Under the pieces are notes generated by a model, which did not search any database, was not told where the DNA came from, and worked only from the letters and a program-made list of their open reading frames with translations. The translations under genes and the position numbers were made by a program. A DNA stretch of 64,000 nt from Agromyces sp. G08B096 (GTDB lineage: Bacteria > Actinomycetota > Actinomycetes > Actinomycetales > Microbacteriaceae): the NCBI RefSeq assembly GCF_040267705.1, contig NZ_CP158374.1, positions 1,860,001-1,924,000 on the forward strand, given 5' to 3'. The stretch's first letter is position 1. Each line of letters begins with the position of its first letter. Positions 44,960 to 54,161 of the stretch are shown piece by piece.

Positions 44960-47398
44960 TCACCCGCGCGGCATGCCCGCTGCGGCGGGCGGCGGCGGCG
45001 CTCGTTCCGACCACAGCCGGAACCGTCCGTCGTCGACGGAGAGCAATGCCGTGCCGCCGGCATCCGTGCGGACGACGGCCGTACCGGCGGAGCGAAGCAG
45101 CTCGAGTGCACGCTCGGTGGGATGCCCGTAGCCGTTGTCGGCCCCGACGCCCACGATGCCGACCGTCGCGGCCGCGTCCTCGTAGACGGCGGCCGACTGG
45201 TCGGCCGAGCCGTGGTGCGCCACCTTCACGAGGTCGAAGCCGGTGAGGTGCGTCCGAGCACGCAGCCGGCTCTGCGCCTCCTCCCCCAGATCGCCGAGGA
45301 AGAGTCCCCGCCACTCGGCCGCGCGGGTCTCGAGCACGACGCTGGCGTCGTTGCCGGGCGGCTCGCCCTCCGGCGGCCACAACACCGTCCAGGCCAGGTC
45401 GCCGAGCACCCCTCGGCGCCCGATCGTGGCCTCGGCCGTGGTCGCCCCGCCGGCGCGCAGCGGGTCGAGCACCCGGGCGGAGCGCGGGCCGTCGAGGGGC
45501 CCGTGCAGCACCGCCCCGACGCGGCCGGCCACCGCCGCCGCACCTCCGACGTGGTCGGCATCCCAGTGCGTCAGGACGAGCACGTCGATGCGGAGGACGC
45601 CGGTGAGCTCGAGGCAGCGCGAGAGTGCGGCGGGCTCCGGCCCGGTGTCGACGAGCATCGCGCGGCCGCCCGATCGGAGCAGCACGGCGTCGCCCTGGCC
45701 GACGTCGCAGGCGGCGACCGCCCAATCGCCGGGCGCGCCCGCCCGCGTGATCGCGGGCCCGCCCACGAGGATCCCGAGCGGGATCGCCAGGGCGACGAGC
45801 GTCAGGAGACCGACCGCACGGACCGCCCAGCGCGGTCGACGGTGCGTGGAGACCAGCCAGAGGGACGCGCCGGTGACGCCGGCGAGCAGGATCGCTCCCG
45901 GCGCGTCGGGCAGCCAGGGAAGCCGCGCAGCAGGCAGCTCCGCCACCCCATGGGCGACGAGCGCGATCCAGCTCGCCGGTACCCACGCCACCTGCAGCGC
46001 AGCGACGCCGACGGAGGGCAGCACCGGCAGCAGGAGGCATCCGACAAGTCCCGCCACCGTGCCGATGGGCGCGGCCGGGCCCGCGAGCAGGTTCGCCGGG
46101 ACGCCGTACAACGCGAGCGACGCATCGAGCAGGATGAGCACCGGTTGGCATGCGAGCTGGGCGGCGAGCGGCACGGCGATCACCACGGCCAACGGTGCCG
46201 GCATCACCCGGGCGAGACGGGTACCGAGTGGACCGGCCAGCAGCAGGAGTCCGGCCGTCGCGCAGACCGACAGCGCGAACCCGTAGTCGCGCGCGTACCA
46301 CGGATCGGCGACGAGCAGCACGATGACGGCGACGGACAGCGCGGCCACTCCGCCGCCCGTCCGGCCGGTCGCAGTGGCCACCAGGACGACCACGGCCATC
46401 GCCCCGGCCCGCACCACGCTCGACTCCGGGGTGACGAGCGCGATGAAGGCCAGCAGGGCGACCAGTGCGAGCACCACCCGCATGCTCCGCGGCAGACGGC
46501 ACGCAGCGGCGAGGGCGAACGCGAGCGCCGTGACGATCGCGCAGTTGGCACCGGAGACGGCGGTGAGATGGCTGAGCGAGGCGAGCTTCATCGCCGTGTC
46601 GAGCTCGACGCCGACTGCTCCCGTGTCGCCGATCGCCAATCCGGGGACGAGCGCCCCGCCGTCTCCGGGGAGTCGCTCGGCGGCGTCAGCGAACGCGCGT
46701 CGTAGCTCGGCCGCCCAGTCGAGCACACCGAGCGGCGGCTCGACGTGGACGTCTCCGACCGGCCGGAGGCGGAATCCCTGCGCCTCCGCGGCCTCCACCT
46801 GTCGGACGTCGGCGCGGAACGCGACGCCCGCACCGAAGACGAGGTCGCCGCTCGCGTCGGCGTTCACGGTCGCGCTGACCGGCGCGACTTCCGCTCCGCC
46901 GACCGCGGTCACACGGACGTCGAAGCGCACCGTGCCGCCGCCGTCCGCGGCCTCGGCGAGCCAGGGCATCGTCGCCGGCGCGACCAGGGCGCGGGGTGCG
47001 CTCGTGACCTCCGCGATGATGTCGACGATGGCGTGGTCGGCGGCCGCACGGTGGAGCGGCGAGCCCGCGCGCACCGCGAGAGCGGTCGCGGCGGCGTGCG
47101 CCACGAGGGCGGCCGCGACGCACGCGACGACGACGGCCGGCAGAACGACGAGCGCACGCGCCCTTCGCCTCGCCCGCCGCTCGCTCGACCGATTCGCCCG
47201 CCGCCGCAGCGCCAGAAGCAGGATGAGCGAGCCCGATGCCGCGCCCCACGCGACGACCGAGACGACGCGCGCGTCGACGCCGGCGTCGGGCGCCCCGACC
47301 GCCAGCCAGCCCGCGGCCCACGCCACGCCGGCGGGAACGAGCAGGCGAAGGTCGCGCCGCCGCGCGGTGGGCGGAGGGCCCCCTCCCGAGCCGTTCAC
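44960..47398 (-). CDS. comEC: ComEC/Rec2 family DNA-transport membrane protein
   Basis: This 812-residue protein has an N-terminal DUF4131 region with helices, the Competence domain with about eight helices (ALVPGLAIGDTGAVG, LTAVSGANCAIVTALAFALA), and a C-terminal metallo-beta-lactamase domain with the metal motif LTHWDADHVGG and KVAHHGSADQSA. It forms the inner-membrane channel for single-stranded DNA in competent bacteria. Coupled to comEA by an ATGA overlap. Competence is not known for most Microbacteriaceae, so the uptake role is inferred from the family. Confidence 0.93.
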   Translation of the reverse strand: MNGSGGGPPPTARRRDLRLLVPAGVAWAAGWLAVGAPDAGVDARVVSVVAWGAASGSLILLLALRRRANRSSERRARRRARALVVLPAVVVACVAAALVAHAAATALAVRAGSPLHRAAADHAIVDIIAEVTSAPRALVAPATMPWLAEAADGGGTVRFDVRVTAVGGAEVAPVSATVNADASGDLVFGAGVAFRADVRQVEAAEAQGFRLRPVGDVHVEPPLGVLDWAAELRRAFADAAERLPGDGGALVPGLAIGDTGAVGVELDTAMKLASLSHLTAVSGANCAIVTALAFALAAACRLPRSMRVVLALVALLAFIALVTPESSVVRAGAMAVVVLVATATGRTGGGVAALSVAVIVLLVADPWYARDYGFALSVCATAGLLLLAGPLGTRLARVMPAPLAVVIAVPLAAQLACQPVLILLDASLALYGVPANLLAGPAAPIGTVAGLVGCLLLPVLPSVGVAALQVAWVPASWIALVAHGVAELPAARLPWLPDAPGAILLAGVTGASLWLVSTHRRPRWAVRAVGLLTLVALAIPLGILVGGPAITRAGAPGDWAVAACDVGQGDAVLLRSGGRAMLVDTGPEPAALSRCLELTGVLRIDVLVLTHWDADHVGGAAAVAGRVGAVLHGPLDGPRSARVLDPLRAGGATTAEATIGRRGVLGDLAWTVLWPPEGEPPGNDASVVLETRAAEWRGLFLGDLGEEAQSRLRARTHLTGFDLVKVAHHGSADQSAAVYEDAAATVGIVGVGADNGYGHPTERALELLRSAGTAVVRTDAGGTALLSVDDGRFRLWSERAPPPPAAAGMPRG

Positions 47399-48120
47399 AG
47401 TGCGACGAGATCGACGAGCCCGGCGAAGGTCGCATCCCCGATGCCGGCGACTTCGCGCAACTGGTCGACGCTGCTGAATCCGCCGTTCGCCTCCCGCCAG
47501 TCGAGAATGCGCTGTGCGAGCGCAGGGCCGATGCGCGGAAGGGTGTCGAGCTCGGCGAGCCCCGCCGTGTTCAGGTGGACCAGACCATCGCCGGCTGCGC
47601 CGCCGGCGGCGCCTGCCCCGGCGACCCCGCCCGCGCCGCCGGCAGGGGCGACGGGCTCCTGTCCGACGAGCGGCACGAGCAGTTGCTCGCCGTCCGCGAC
47701 CGGGCGCGCGAGGTTCACCCCCGCCGGATCGGCCTCAGGAGTGAGGCCGCCGGCCGCGGCGATCGCGTCCACCACTCGTGCGCCGGCGGCGAGCTCGACG
47801 AGCCCGGGTCGAGCGACGCCCCCGAGCACGTGGACGAGAAGGGCCGGCGCCTCACCGGTCGGGGCGGCTGTGCTGCCGCCCGGGCGGGCGTCCGTCGTCA
47901 CGTCCGCCGGGGCGGTCGCCGCACCGATCACCCCCTGCTCGCCACCGCCGCCCGCCGTCGCCGAGAGCACCGCCGCAACGGCCACCGCCGCGACGAAGCA
48001 GACCACGGCGGCACCGACCGCGACCCTGGTCCGCACGGGCGCTCGGCGCGCCGACGGGGCGAGCGTCGCCAGCGGATCGTCGTCGGGCGCGGAAGCCTGC
48101 GGGTCCGGCGAATCGGGCAT
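47395..48120 (-). CDS. comEA: ComEA family DNA-binding protein
   Basis: This 241-residue protein has one membrane helix near residues 30-53, an SLBB domain (LLVHVLGGVARPGLVELAAG), a Gly/Ala-rich linker and a C-terminal helix-hairpin-helix domain (HLNTAGLAELDTLPRIGPALAQRIL...FSSVDQLREVAGIG). ComEA binds incoming double-stranded DNA at the cell surface. A TAGCGT box lies six bases before the ATG. The gene starts the comEA-comEC-holA run. Confidence 0.94.
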   Translation of the reverse strand: MPDSPDPQASAPDDDPLATLAPSARRAPVRTRVAVGAAVVCFVAAVAVAAVLSATAGGGGEQGVIGAATAPADVTTDARPGGSTAAPTGEAPALLVHVLGGVARPGLVELAAGARVVDAIAAAGGLTPEADPAGVNLARPVADGEQLLVPLVGQEPVAPAGGAGGVAGAGAAGGAAGDGLVHLNTAGLAELDTLPRIGPALAQRILDWREANGGFSSVDQLREVAGIGDATFAGLVDLVAL

Positions 48121-48126
48121 GCTCGC

Positions 48127-48132
48127 ACGCTA
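48127..48132 (-). promoter_or_regulatory. -10 box for leaderless comEA transcript
   Basis: TAGCGT is followed by six bases and ATG 48120. It would drive the comEA-comEC-holA operon as a leaderless message. Confidence 0.5.
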
Positions 48133-48272
48133 CGGTCCGCAGGCACCTCCGCCGGCGCGGCTGCAGCGCACCGGGGACGATCCGGAGGTACCGCGCGCTG
48201 TCGAGGGATGGACGCAGGCCGTGGTCCCGCGCCCGCAACCGCGCGCCCGCCCTCGATCCCGCGTCACGGGCG

Positions 48273-48294
48273 CCGGGCGGTCAGCCGACCGCCC
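48273..48294 (-). terminator. Terminator after leuS
   Basis: CGGGCGGTC and GACCGCCCG form a perfect nine-base stem with loop AGCC, nine bases past the leuS stop. The rest of the 180-base gap to comEA contains only the comEA promoter region. Confidence 0.7.
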
Positions 48295-48303
48295 GATATC
48301 CGC

Positions 48304-50880
48304 TCAGCGACGCGTGGCGATGCTCACGATCTTCGGCGCCCGCACGATGACGTTCGCGATCTCGCGGTCGCCGAGCGCGCGCTGCACCGCGGCGGAGTCG
48401 CGCGCGAGACGCTCGAGCTCATCCGCGCCGATCTTCGGCGACACCTCCAGGCGCTCACGCACCTTGCCGTCGACCTGCACGACCGCCGTCACCGAGTCCT
48501 CGACGAGGAGCGCGGGGTCGGCCTTCCGCCACGGCACGAGGGCGACCGACGGCTCGTAGCCGAGCCGCTGCCACATGTCCTCCGCCGTGTACGGCGCGAA
48601 GAGGTCGAGGATCATCGCGATGACCTCGGCCGCCTCACGGACCGCGGGGTCGGCGGCGCCGGGACCGGAGTCGATGGTCTTGCGCGTGGCGTTCACGAGC
48701 TCCATGAGCCGGGCGATGACCACGTTGAACTTGTACGACTCGATGAGGCCGGGCGCGTCGGCGAGGAGCCGGTGCGTCTGACGCCTGAGTGCCTGGTCGC
48801 CGTCGGCCCAGGTGACATCGGTCGGCGAGCTGACCTCGCCGGAGATGCGCCACGCCCGGGCGAGGAACTTCGACGACCCGGCCTGCGAGACATCCTTCCA
48901 GTCGATGTCGTCCTCGGGCGGACCGGCGAAGGCCATCGTCACGCGGAGCGCGTCGGCACCGTAGTCGCGGAGCTGGGAGGCGAACTCGACGAGGTTGCCC
49001 TTGCTCTTGCTCATGGCCGATCCGTCCATCAGGACCTGGCCCTGGTTCAACAGCGCTGTGAACGGCTCGGTGAAGCTCAGGTAGCCGCGGTCGAAGAGGA
49101 ACTTGGTGAAGAACCGGGCGTAGAGCAGGTGGAGGATCGCGTGCTCGACGCCGCCCACGTACTGGTCGACCGGTGCCCACTTCTCGGCCTCGCGGACGTC
49201 GAACGCCTGCGTGTCGTCGTTCGCCGACAGGTAGCGGAGGAAGTACCAGGAGCTGTCGACGAAGGTGTCCATGGTGTCGGGGTCGCGCCGCGCCTCGCCG
49301 CCGCAGTTCGGGCAGGCGACGACGGCCCACTCCTCGGCCGCACCGAGCGGGCTCGCGCCCTTCGGCTTCAGGTCGAGGCCCGCAGCATCCGGCAGTCGCA
49401 CCGGCAGCTCGCTCTCGGGAACCGGCACCTCGCCGCAGTCGGCGCAGTGGATGATCGGGATCGGCGTGCCCCAGTAGCGCTGGCGGGAGATCAGCCAGTC
49501 GCGGAGTCGGTAATTCTTCGCCGCACGTCCGGTGCCTCGCTCCTCGAGTATCTCGATCGCGCGGCGGATGGCGTTCTGCTTCGACAGGCCGTCGAGCGGG
49601 CCCGAGTTGATGAGGCGTCCGTCGCCGGTGAGCGCGATGCCGGTGGCGGCGGGGTCGAGCGGCGGCAGGTCTTCGGGCAGCACCGGGTTGCCCTCGTCAT
49701 CGGTGGGGATGACGGGGATGACGCCGGTCACGGGCGCGTTCGTGTCGACGACGACGCGCACGGGCAGGTCGAAGGCCCGAGCGAAGTCGAGGTCGCGCTG
49801 GTCGTGCGCCGGGACCGCCATGATGGCGCCGTGGCCGTAGTCGGCCAGCACGTAGTCGCTGGCCCAGATCGGCAGGCGCTCGCCGTTCAGCGGGTTCACC
49901 GCATACCGCTCGAGGAACACGCCGGTCTTCGGCCGGTCGGTGGCGAGCCGCTCGATGTCGCTCTCGGCGCGCACCGAGTCGAGGTAGCCCTCGAAGCTGC
50001 GACGCACCTCCTCCGAGGCGCCCGCGGCGAGCTCGGCGGCGAGCTCCGAGTCGACGGCGACGACCATGAACGTCGCACCGTAGAGCGTGTCGGGCCGGGT
50101 GGTGAACACCGGCACCTTCTCGTCGCGCCCCTCGATCTCGAACTCGACGTCGGCGCCGGAGGAGCGCCCGATCCAGTTGCGCTGCATCGAGACGACCTTC
50201 GACGGCCAGGTGCCCTCGAGCTGGTTGAGGTCGTCGAGCAGGCGGTCGGCGTAGTCGGTCACGCGGAAGTACCACTGCGTCAGGGCCTTCTTGGTGACGA
50301 CCGCACCGCAGCGCTCGCAGTGCCCGTCGATGACCTGCTCGTTGGCGAGCACGGTCTGGTCGACGGGGCACCAGTTGACCATGCCGGCCTTGCGGTACGC
50401 GATGCCCTGCTTGTAGAGCTCGAGGAACAGCCACTGGTTCCAGCGGTAGTACTCGGGGTCGCTCGTGTGCAGTTCGCGCGACCAGTCGAAGGAGGGCGCG
50501 TAGCGGCGGAACGACGCCTTCTGCTGCGCGATGTTGGCGTAGGTCCACTCGCGGGGGTCGACGCCGCGCTTGATGGCGGCGTTCTCGGCCGGCAAGCCGA
50601 ACGAGTCCCATCCGATGGGGTGTAGCACGTCGAAGCCCTGGTGCCGCCAGTAGCGGGCGACGATGTCGCCGAAGCCGAACGCCTCCGCGTGACCCATGTG
50701 CAGGTCGCCGGAGGGGTACGGGAACATGTCGAGCACGTACTTGCGGGGCCGGGTGTCGCCCTCGCGGCCGGCGCGGAAGAGGTCGCGCTCCTCCCACACC
50801 GGAAGCCACTTCGCCTCGAGGGCGGCGAAGTCGTATGCCTCGGCGCCGGACGGCTGCGCGATGTCGTGCTCGTTGGCCAC
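48304..50880 (-). CDS. leuS: Leucyl-tRNA synthetase
   Basis: LeuS charges tRNA-Leu. The 858-residue class I enzyme has the HIGH-type motif in [14 protein letters not shown] (about 62-75), an editing domain ([21 protein letters not shown] through DQRDLDFA), zinc-binding CERC and CPNC sites, and KMSKS-type [11 protein letters not shown]. Length is normal. I use GTG 50880, which keeps the usual N-terminus; longer frames run into the leader. A GGGGCC...GGCCCC hairpin lies in the leader, but no leucine-rich peptide is seen. Confidence 0.96.
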   Translation of the reverse strand: MANEHDIAQPSGAEAYDFAALEAKWLPVWEERDLFRAGREGDTRPRKYVLDMFPYPSGDLHMGHAEAFGFGDIVARYWRHQGFDVLHPIGWDSFGLPAENAAIKRGVDPREWTYANIAQQKASFRRYAPSFDWSRELHTSDPEYYRWNQWLFLELYKQGIAYRKAGMVNWCPVDQTVLANEQVIDGHCERCGAVVTKKALTQWYFRVTDYADRLLDDLNQLEGTWPSKVVSMQRNWIGRSSGADVEFEIEGRDEKVPVFTTRPDTLYGATFMVVAVDSELAAELAAGASEEVRRSFEGYLDSVRAESDIERLATDRPKTGVFLERYAVNPLNGERLPIWASDYVLADYGHGAIMAVPAHDQRDLDFARAFDLPVRVVVDTNAPVTGVIPVIPTDDEGNPVLPEDLPPLDPAATGIALTGDGRLINSGPLDGLSKQNAIRRAIEILEERGTGRAAKNYRLRDWLISRQRYWGTPIPIIHCADCGEVPVPESELPVRLPDAAGLDLKPKGASPLGAAEEWAVVACPNCGGEARRDPDTMDTFVDSSWYFLRYLSANDDTQAFDVREAEKWAPVDQYVGGVEHAILHLLYARFFTKFLFDRGYLSFTEPFTALLNQGQVLMDGSAMSKSKGNLVEFASQLRDYGADALRVTMAFAGPPEDDIDWKDVSQAGSSKFLARAWRISGEVSSPTDVTWADGDQALRRQTHRLLADAPGLIESYKFNVVIARLMELVNATRKTIDSGPGAADPAVREAAEVIAMILDLFAPYTAEDMWQRLGYEPSVALVPWRKADPALLVEDSVTAVVQVDGKVRERLEVSPKIGADELERLARDSAAVQRALGDREIANVIVRAPKIVSIATRR

Positions 50881-50977
50881 GGGTCTCTCAATCGTGTGTG
50901 TCGTGCTGATGGGGCCTCGGGCCGGGCCCCGGACCACGGCACGCCGAACACGCGCCGCATGCGAGCTACCAGCCTAC

Positions 50978-52429
50978 TCAATCCGCGGGGGCGGCAGCCG
51001 CCGCGAGCACGGCGACGAGCGCCGCGGCCTTCACGCGCGTCTCCTCGATCTCGTCGGCGGCCTCCGAGAGCGCCGTGATCCCGCCGCCCGTGCCGACGGA
51101 GGCCCCGTCGGGGGTCAGCACGATCGAGCGGATCACCATCGCGAGGTCGGCGCTGCCGTCGACCGCGAGGGTGCCGAAGGCGCCGGAGTACACGCCGCGC
51201 GGGCCCTGCTCCAGCTGGTGCAGGATCCGCATGGCGCTCTCCTTCGGCGCGCCGGTCATCGAGCCGGCCGGGAACGCGGCGGCGACGGCGTCGAGCGCCG
51301 TGAGCGGCGGCCGCAGCCGTGCCTGCACGGTCGAGACGAGCTGGTGCACCTGCGCGTACTCCTCGGTGGCGAGCAGCACCGGCACGTGCACGCTGCCGAG
51401 CTCGGCCACCCGGGCGAGGTCGTTGCGCATGAGGTCGACGATCATCAGGTTCTCGGCGCGCTCCTTCTCGCTCTCCGCGAGCTCCCGCCGGAGCAGAGCG
51501 TCGCTCTCCGCGTCGTGGCCGCGCGGCCGGGTGCCCTTCATGGGTCTCGTCGAGACCGTGCCGTCACGTTCGACGAGGAGGAACTGCTCGGGCGACGCGG
51601 ACAGCAGCGCGACGTCGCCGAACCGGAGGTAGCCGCCGTGATGCGTCGGGCTCGTCCGCCGGAGTCGGAGGTAGGTCTCGGCGGGATCGGGTCGCGCGTC
51701 GACGTCGACGCGGTTCGTGAGACAGAGCTGGTAGGCATCGCCGCGACGGATCGCCGCCTGGCACTCGGCGATCATCAGCGCGTACGCGTCGTGGTCGTGT
51801 CGCCACCTGGCGGGCGGCGGCTGCCGCGTCGGTACGCCGGGCGGGCCTGCCGCCTCCGGGGCGGCGGACCGATCGGATGCCTCGCCGCCCGCGCCGGCCC
51901 CGCCGGTGCTGTCGCCGCCGTCGCGTCGCAACGCGTCGAGGTCCGACGTCGTCCGGTCGCGCCACTGCTCGGCCGTCTCGTCACCGGGGTCGCCGGGGTC
52001 GAGCCATTCGAGGGCCACCGTGCGCCGGGCGTGGTCGAACACGATGGCGCGGTCGACGAAGAGGAACGCGGCATCCGGTGTCGCGGTGACGGCCACGGGC
52101 ACGCCGAGCCGGGCCGCGCCGAACTCGTACCCGAACCAGCCGATCCAGCCGAGCGCCGTCCTCGCCCGAGCATCATCCGCGATGGCCGCGTCGTGCCGGG
52201 CGAGCTCGTCGGCGAGTTCGGCGAGGACGGCGTCGGGCTCGCTGGTCTCGACGTCGGCGAGCACGAGGCGGGTGCGGTCGTGGGCGACGGCGATGACGCT
52301 GCGGCCCTCCGCGGCATCTGCGCCGCCGTCGAGCCAGGCGGCGATGGGGGCGTCCGCGGCCAGCGCCCGGAAGACGACCTCGGGGTCGACCCAGCCGGCG
52401 AGCTCGCGGACGCGGACGGTTCGGCGCAT
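50978..52429 (-). CDS. pabB: Aminodeoxychorismate synthase component I
   Basis: This 483-residue chorismate-utilising enzyme makes 4-amino-4-deoxychorismate for folate. The C-terminal catalytic domain has CLTNRV, the PMKGTRPRG motif (the Lys marks PabB; TrpE has Ala there), MIVDLMRNDLARV and GSMTGAPKESAMRIL. A low-complexity linker (about 165-200) separates it from the N-terminal domain, where GWIGWFGYEFG is typical. A TACGCT box lies six bases before the ATG. Confidence 0.92.
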   Translation of the reverse strand: MRRTVRVRELAGWVDPEVVFRALAADAPIAAWLDGGADAAEGRSVIAVAHDRTRLVLADVETSEPDAVLAELADELARHDAAIADDARARTALGWIGWFGYEFGAARLGVPVAVTATPDAAFLFVDRAIVFDHARRTVALEWLDPGDPGDETAEQWRDRTTSDLDALRRDGGDSTGGAGAGGEASDRSAAPEAAGPPGVPTRQPPPARWRHDHDAYALMIAECQAAIRRGDAYQLCLTNRVDVDARPDPAETYLRLRRTSPTHHGGYLRFGDVALLSASPEQFLLVERDGTVSTRPMKGTRPRGHDAESDALLRRELAESEKERAENLMIVDLMRNDLARVAELGSVHVPVLLATEEYAQVHQLVSTVQARLRPPLTALDAVAAAFPAGSMTGAPKESAMRILHQLEQGPRGVYSGAFGTLAVDGSADLAMVIRSIVLTPDGASVGTGGGITALSEAADEIEETRVKAAALVAVLAAAAAPAD

Positions 52430-52435
52430 CCCACC

Positions 52436-52441
52436 AGCGTA
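52436..52441 (-). promoter_or_regulatory. -10 box for leaderless pabB transcript
   Basis: TACGCT is six bases before ATG 52429, in the 52-base gap after cydC. Confidence 0.5.
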
Positions 52442-52481
52442 GGCGGCACCGGCCGGAGGCTCGCCGCTGCGGCCTCCGGGG

Positions 52482-54161
52482 TCAGCCCCGGCCGGTCAGC
52501 TCCACCACGCGATCGACACCCGCCGGGACCTCGACCGAGTGCATGATCAGCAGCACGGTTCGTTCGCCCGCCGCGTCGAGCAGGTCGTCGAGCAGTCGCC
52601 CGGCGGTGTCCGGATCGACGTTGGCGGTCGGCTCGTCGAGCACCACCACGGGGAAGTCGGCGAGCATCGCGCGAGCGAGGGCGATGCGCTGCGCCTGGCC
52701 GCCGGAGACGAGCACCCCGCGTTCGCCGACCGGGGCGTACAGACCGCCCCGCTCGCGCGCCCACTCCCCCAGACCCACGCGGTCGAGCACCGCGAGCAGC
52801 TCGTCGTCGCTCGCCGTGTCGCGGGCGAAGAGCAGGTTCTGCCTGAGGTCCTCGTCGAACAGCCAGGGCCGCTGCTCGACGAGGCCGATGCGGCGGCGCA
52901 CCTCCGCCGGATCCAGCTCCGCCGCCTCGACCCCGTCGATCCGGTAGGAGCCGCCGTAGTCGAGGAAGCGCACCAGCACGTGGGCGAGGGTGGTCTTCCC
53001 CGTCCCCGACGGGCCCCGGAGCAGCACGCGCTCCCCAGGCGCGAGGTCGAGATCGACGCCGTCGAGCACGGGACCGCTCGGGGTGCCGGTCTCAGGCCAG
53101 GCCGCGCGCACGCCCCGGAGCGCGAGCGTCGGCGCGCCGGCGCCCGATGGGAAGGCCACCGCGGCGGCCGGAGGACGGACGACGCCCGACGGCGGCTCGG
53201 CTGGCACGGCGGTCGCGATGCGCTCAGCGCTCACGCGTGCCGTGCGCCAGGCGGCCACGGCCACCGGCACCGCGGCGGCGACCTCGGCGATCGCGAGCGG
53301 CACGAGGCACAGCACCGCGAACGCCGGACCGTCGAGGCGCCCCGATGCGAGCTGCGGCAGACCGCCCGCGATGCTCGCCAGCACCGCGATCCCGCCGAGC
53401 GCGCTCATGACCGCGGCCGCAGCGCCCGCCGACGCGGCCTGCGCGCGAGTGGCACGTGCCAGGCGTTCGCCGAGGTCGGCGATCCGCGTGCGACTCCGCT
53501 CGGCGGCGTCGAACGCCACGAGTGTTTCGAGGGAGGTGACGTGCTCCACGACGGCCGACTGCAGATCGCCGCGGAGTGGAGCGAGCCGCCTCGCGCCCCG
53601 GTCCGCCGCGATGCGCTCGGCGAGGACCGCCGCACCGATCCCCACGACGAGGCAGGCGAGCACCCCGAGAGACGAGCCCGGTGCGAGGAACGCGAGTCCC
53701 GCCACCGCCGCGACAAGCACGATCGCGGCGCTCACGAACGGCTGCACGGCCCGCAGCGTGACGAACTGGAGATCGTCCACGTCGCTCGTGAACCGCGCGA
53801 GCAGGTCGCCGCGGCGGAGCATCCCGAGCCCGTCGGGCGCCGACGGGAGCATCCGTTCGTAGATGCCGGATCGGATCGACGCGAGCTGCCGGAACGCCGC
53901 ATCGTGGCCGGTCAGCCGCTCGAGATAGCGGAACGTCGCCCGGCCGAGCGCGAACGCGCGGACGCCGACGACGCCGAGCGAGAGGTAGAGGATCGGCGGC
54001 TGCTCGGCGGCGCGGGCGATGAGCCAGGCGGATGCCGCGAGCAGGGCGATGCTCGACCCGGCCGAGGCCACGCCCAGCAGGACGACGGGCAGGAGCCGGC
54101 GGGCCGGCGGCACGGCCGCCCGGAGCACGGCACGGGTCTCGGGGCTCGACCGGTCAGGCAT
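52482..54161 (-). CDS. cydC: Cytochrome bd assembly ABC exporter subunit CydC
   Basis: This 559-residue half-transporter has an N-terminal six-helix exporter domain (LLPVVLLGVASAGSSIALLA, RATFRYLERLTGHDAAFRQL) and a C-terminal ATPase: GPSGTGKTTLA, VSGGQAQRIALARAM and VVLDEPTANVD. CydCD exports glutathione/cysteine-type thiols or heme-related compounds needed to assemble cytochrome bd. It overlaps the cydD end by eight bases and is last in cydABDC. Confidence 0.94.
   Translation of the reverse strand: MPDRSSPETRAVLRAAVPPARRLLPVVLLGVASAGSSIALLAASAWLIARAAEQPPILYLSLGVVGVRAFALGRATFRYLERLTGHDAAFRQLASIRSGIYERMLPSAPDGLGMLRRGDLLARFTSDVDDLQFVTLRAVQPFVSAAIVLVAAVAGLAFLAPGSSLGVLACLVVGIGAAVLAERIAADRGARRLAPLRGDLQSAVVEHVTSLETLVAFDAAERSRTRIADLGERLARATRAQAASAGAAAAVMSALGGIAVLASIAGGLPQLASGRLDGPAFAVLCLVPLAIAEVAAAVPVAVAAWRTARVSAERIATAVPAEPPSGVVRPPAAAVAFPSGAGAPTLALRGVRAAWPETGTPSGPVLDGVDLDLAPGERVLLRGPSGTGKTTLAHVLVRFLDYGGSYRIDGVEAAELDPAEVRRRIGLVEQRPWLFDEDLRQNLLFARDTASDDELLAVLDRVGLGEWARERGGLYAPVGERGVLVSGGQAQRIALARAMLADFPVVVLDEPTANVDPDTAGRLLDDLLDAAGERTVLLIMHSVEVPAGVDRVVELTGRG

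Noticed and set aside
44960-48120. Evidence that the organism is naturally competent
   Set aside because: comEA and comEC alone are common in actinobacteria without known competence, and no pilus or dprA genes are in the window.
47236-50625. A 1129-residue open frame on the plus strand
   Set aside because: It is antisense to comEC, comEA and leuS, has low-complexity Arg/Asp/Val-rich sequence, and matches no domain. It is a by-product of GC-rich third positions.
50881-50960. leuS leader as a leucine attenuator or T-box
   Set aside because: A GGGGCC...GGCCCC hairpin is present, but there is no Leu-rich leader peptide and no T-box sequence. The ATG at 50960 opens a long frame out of phase with leuS.
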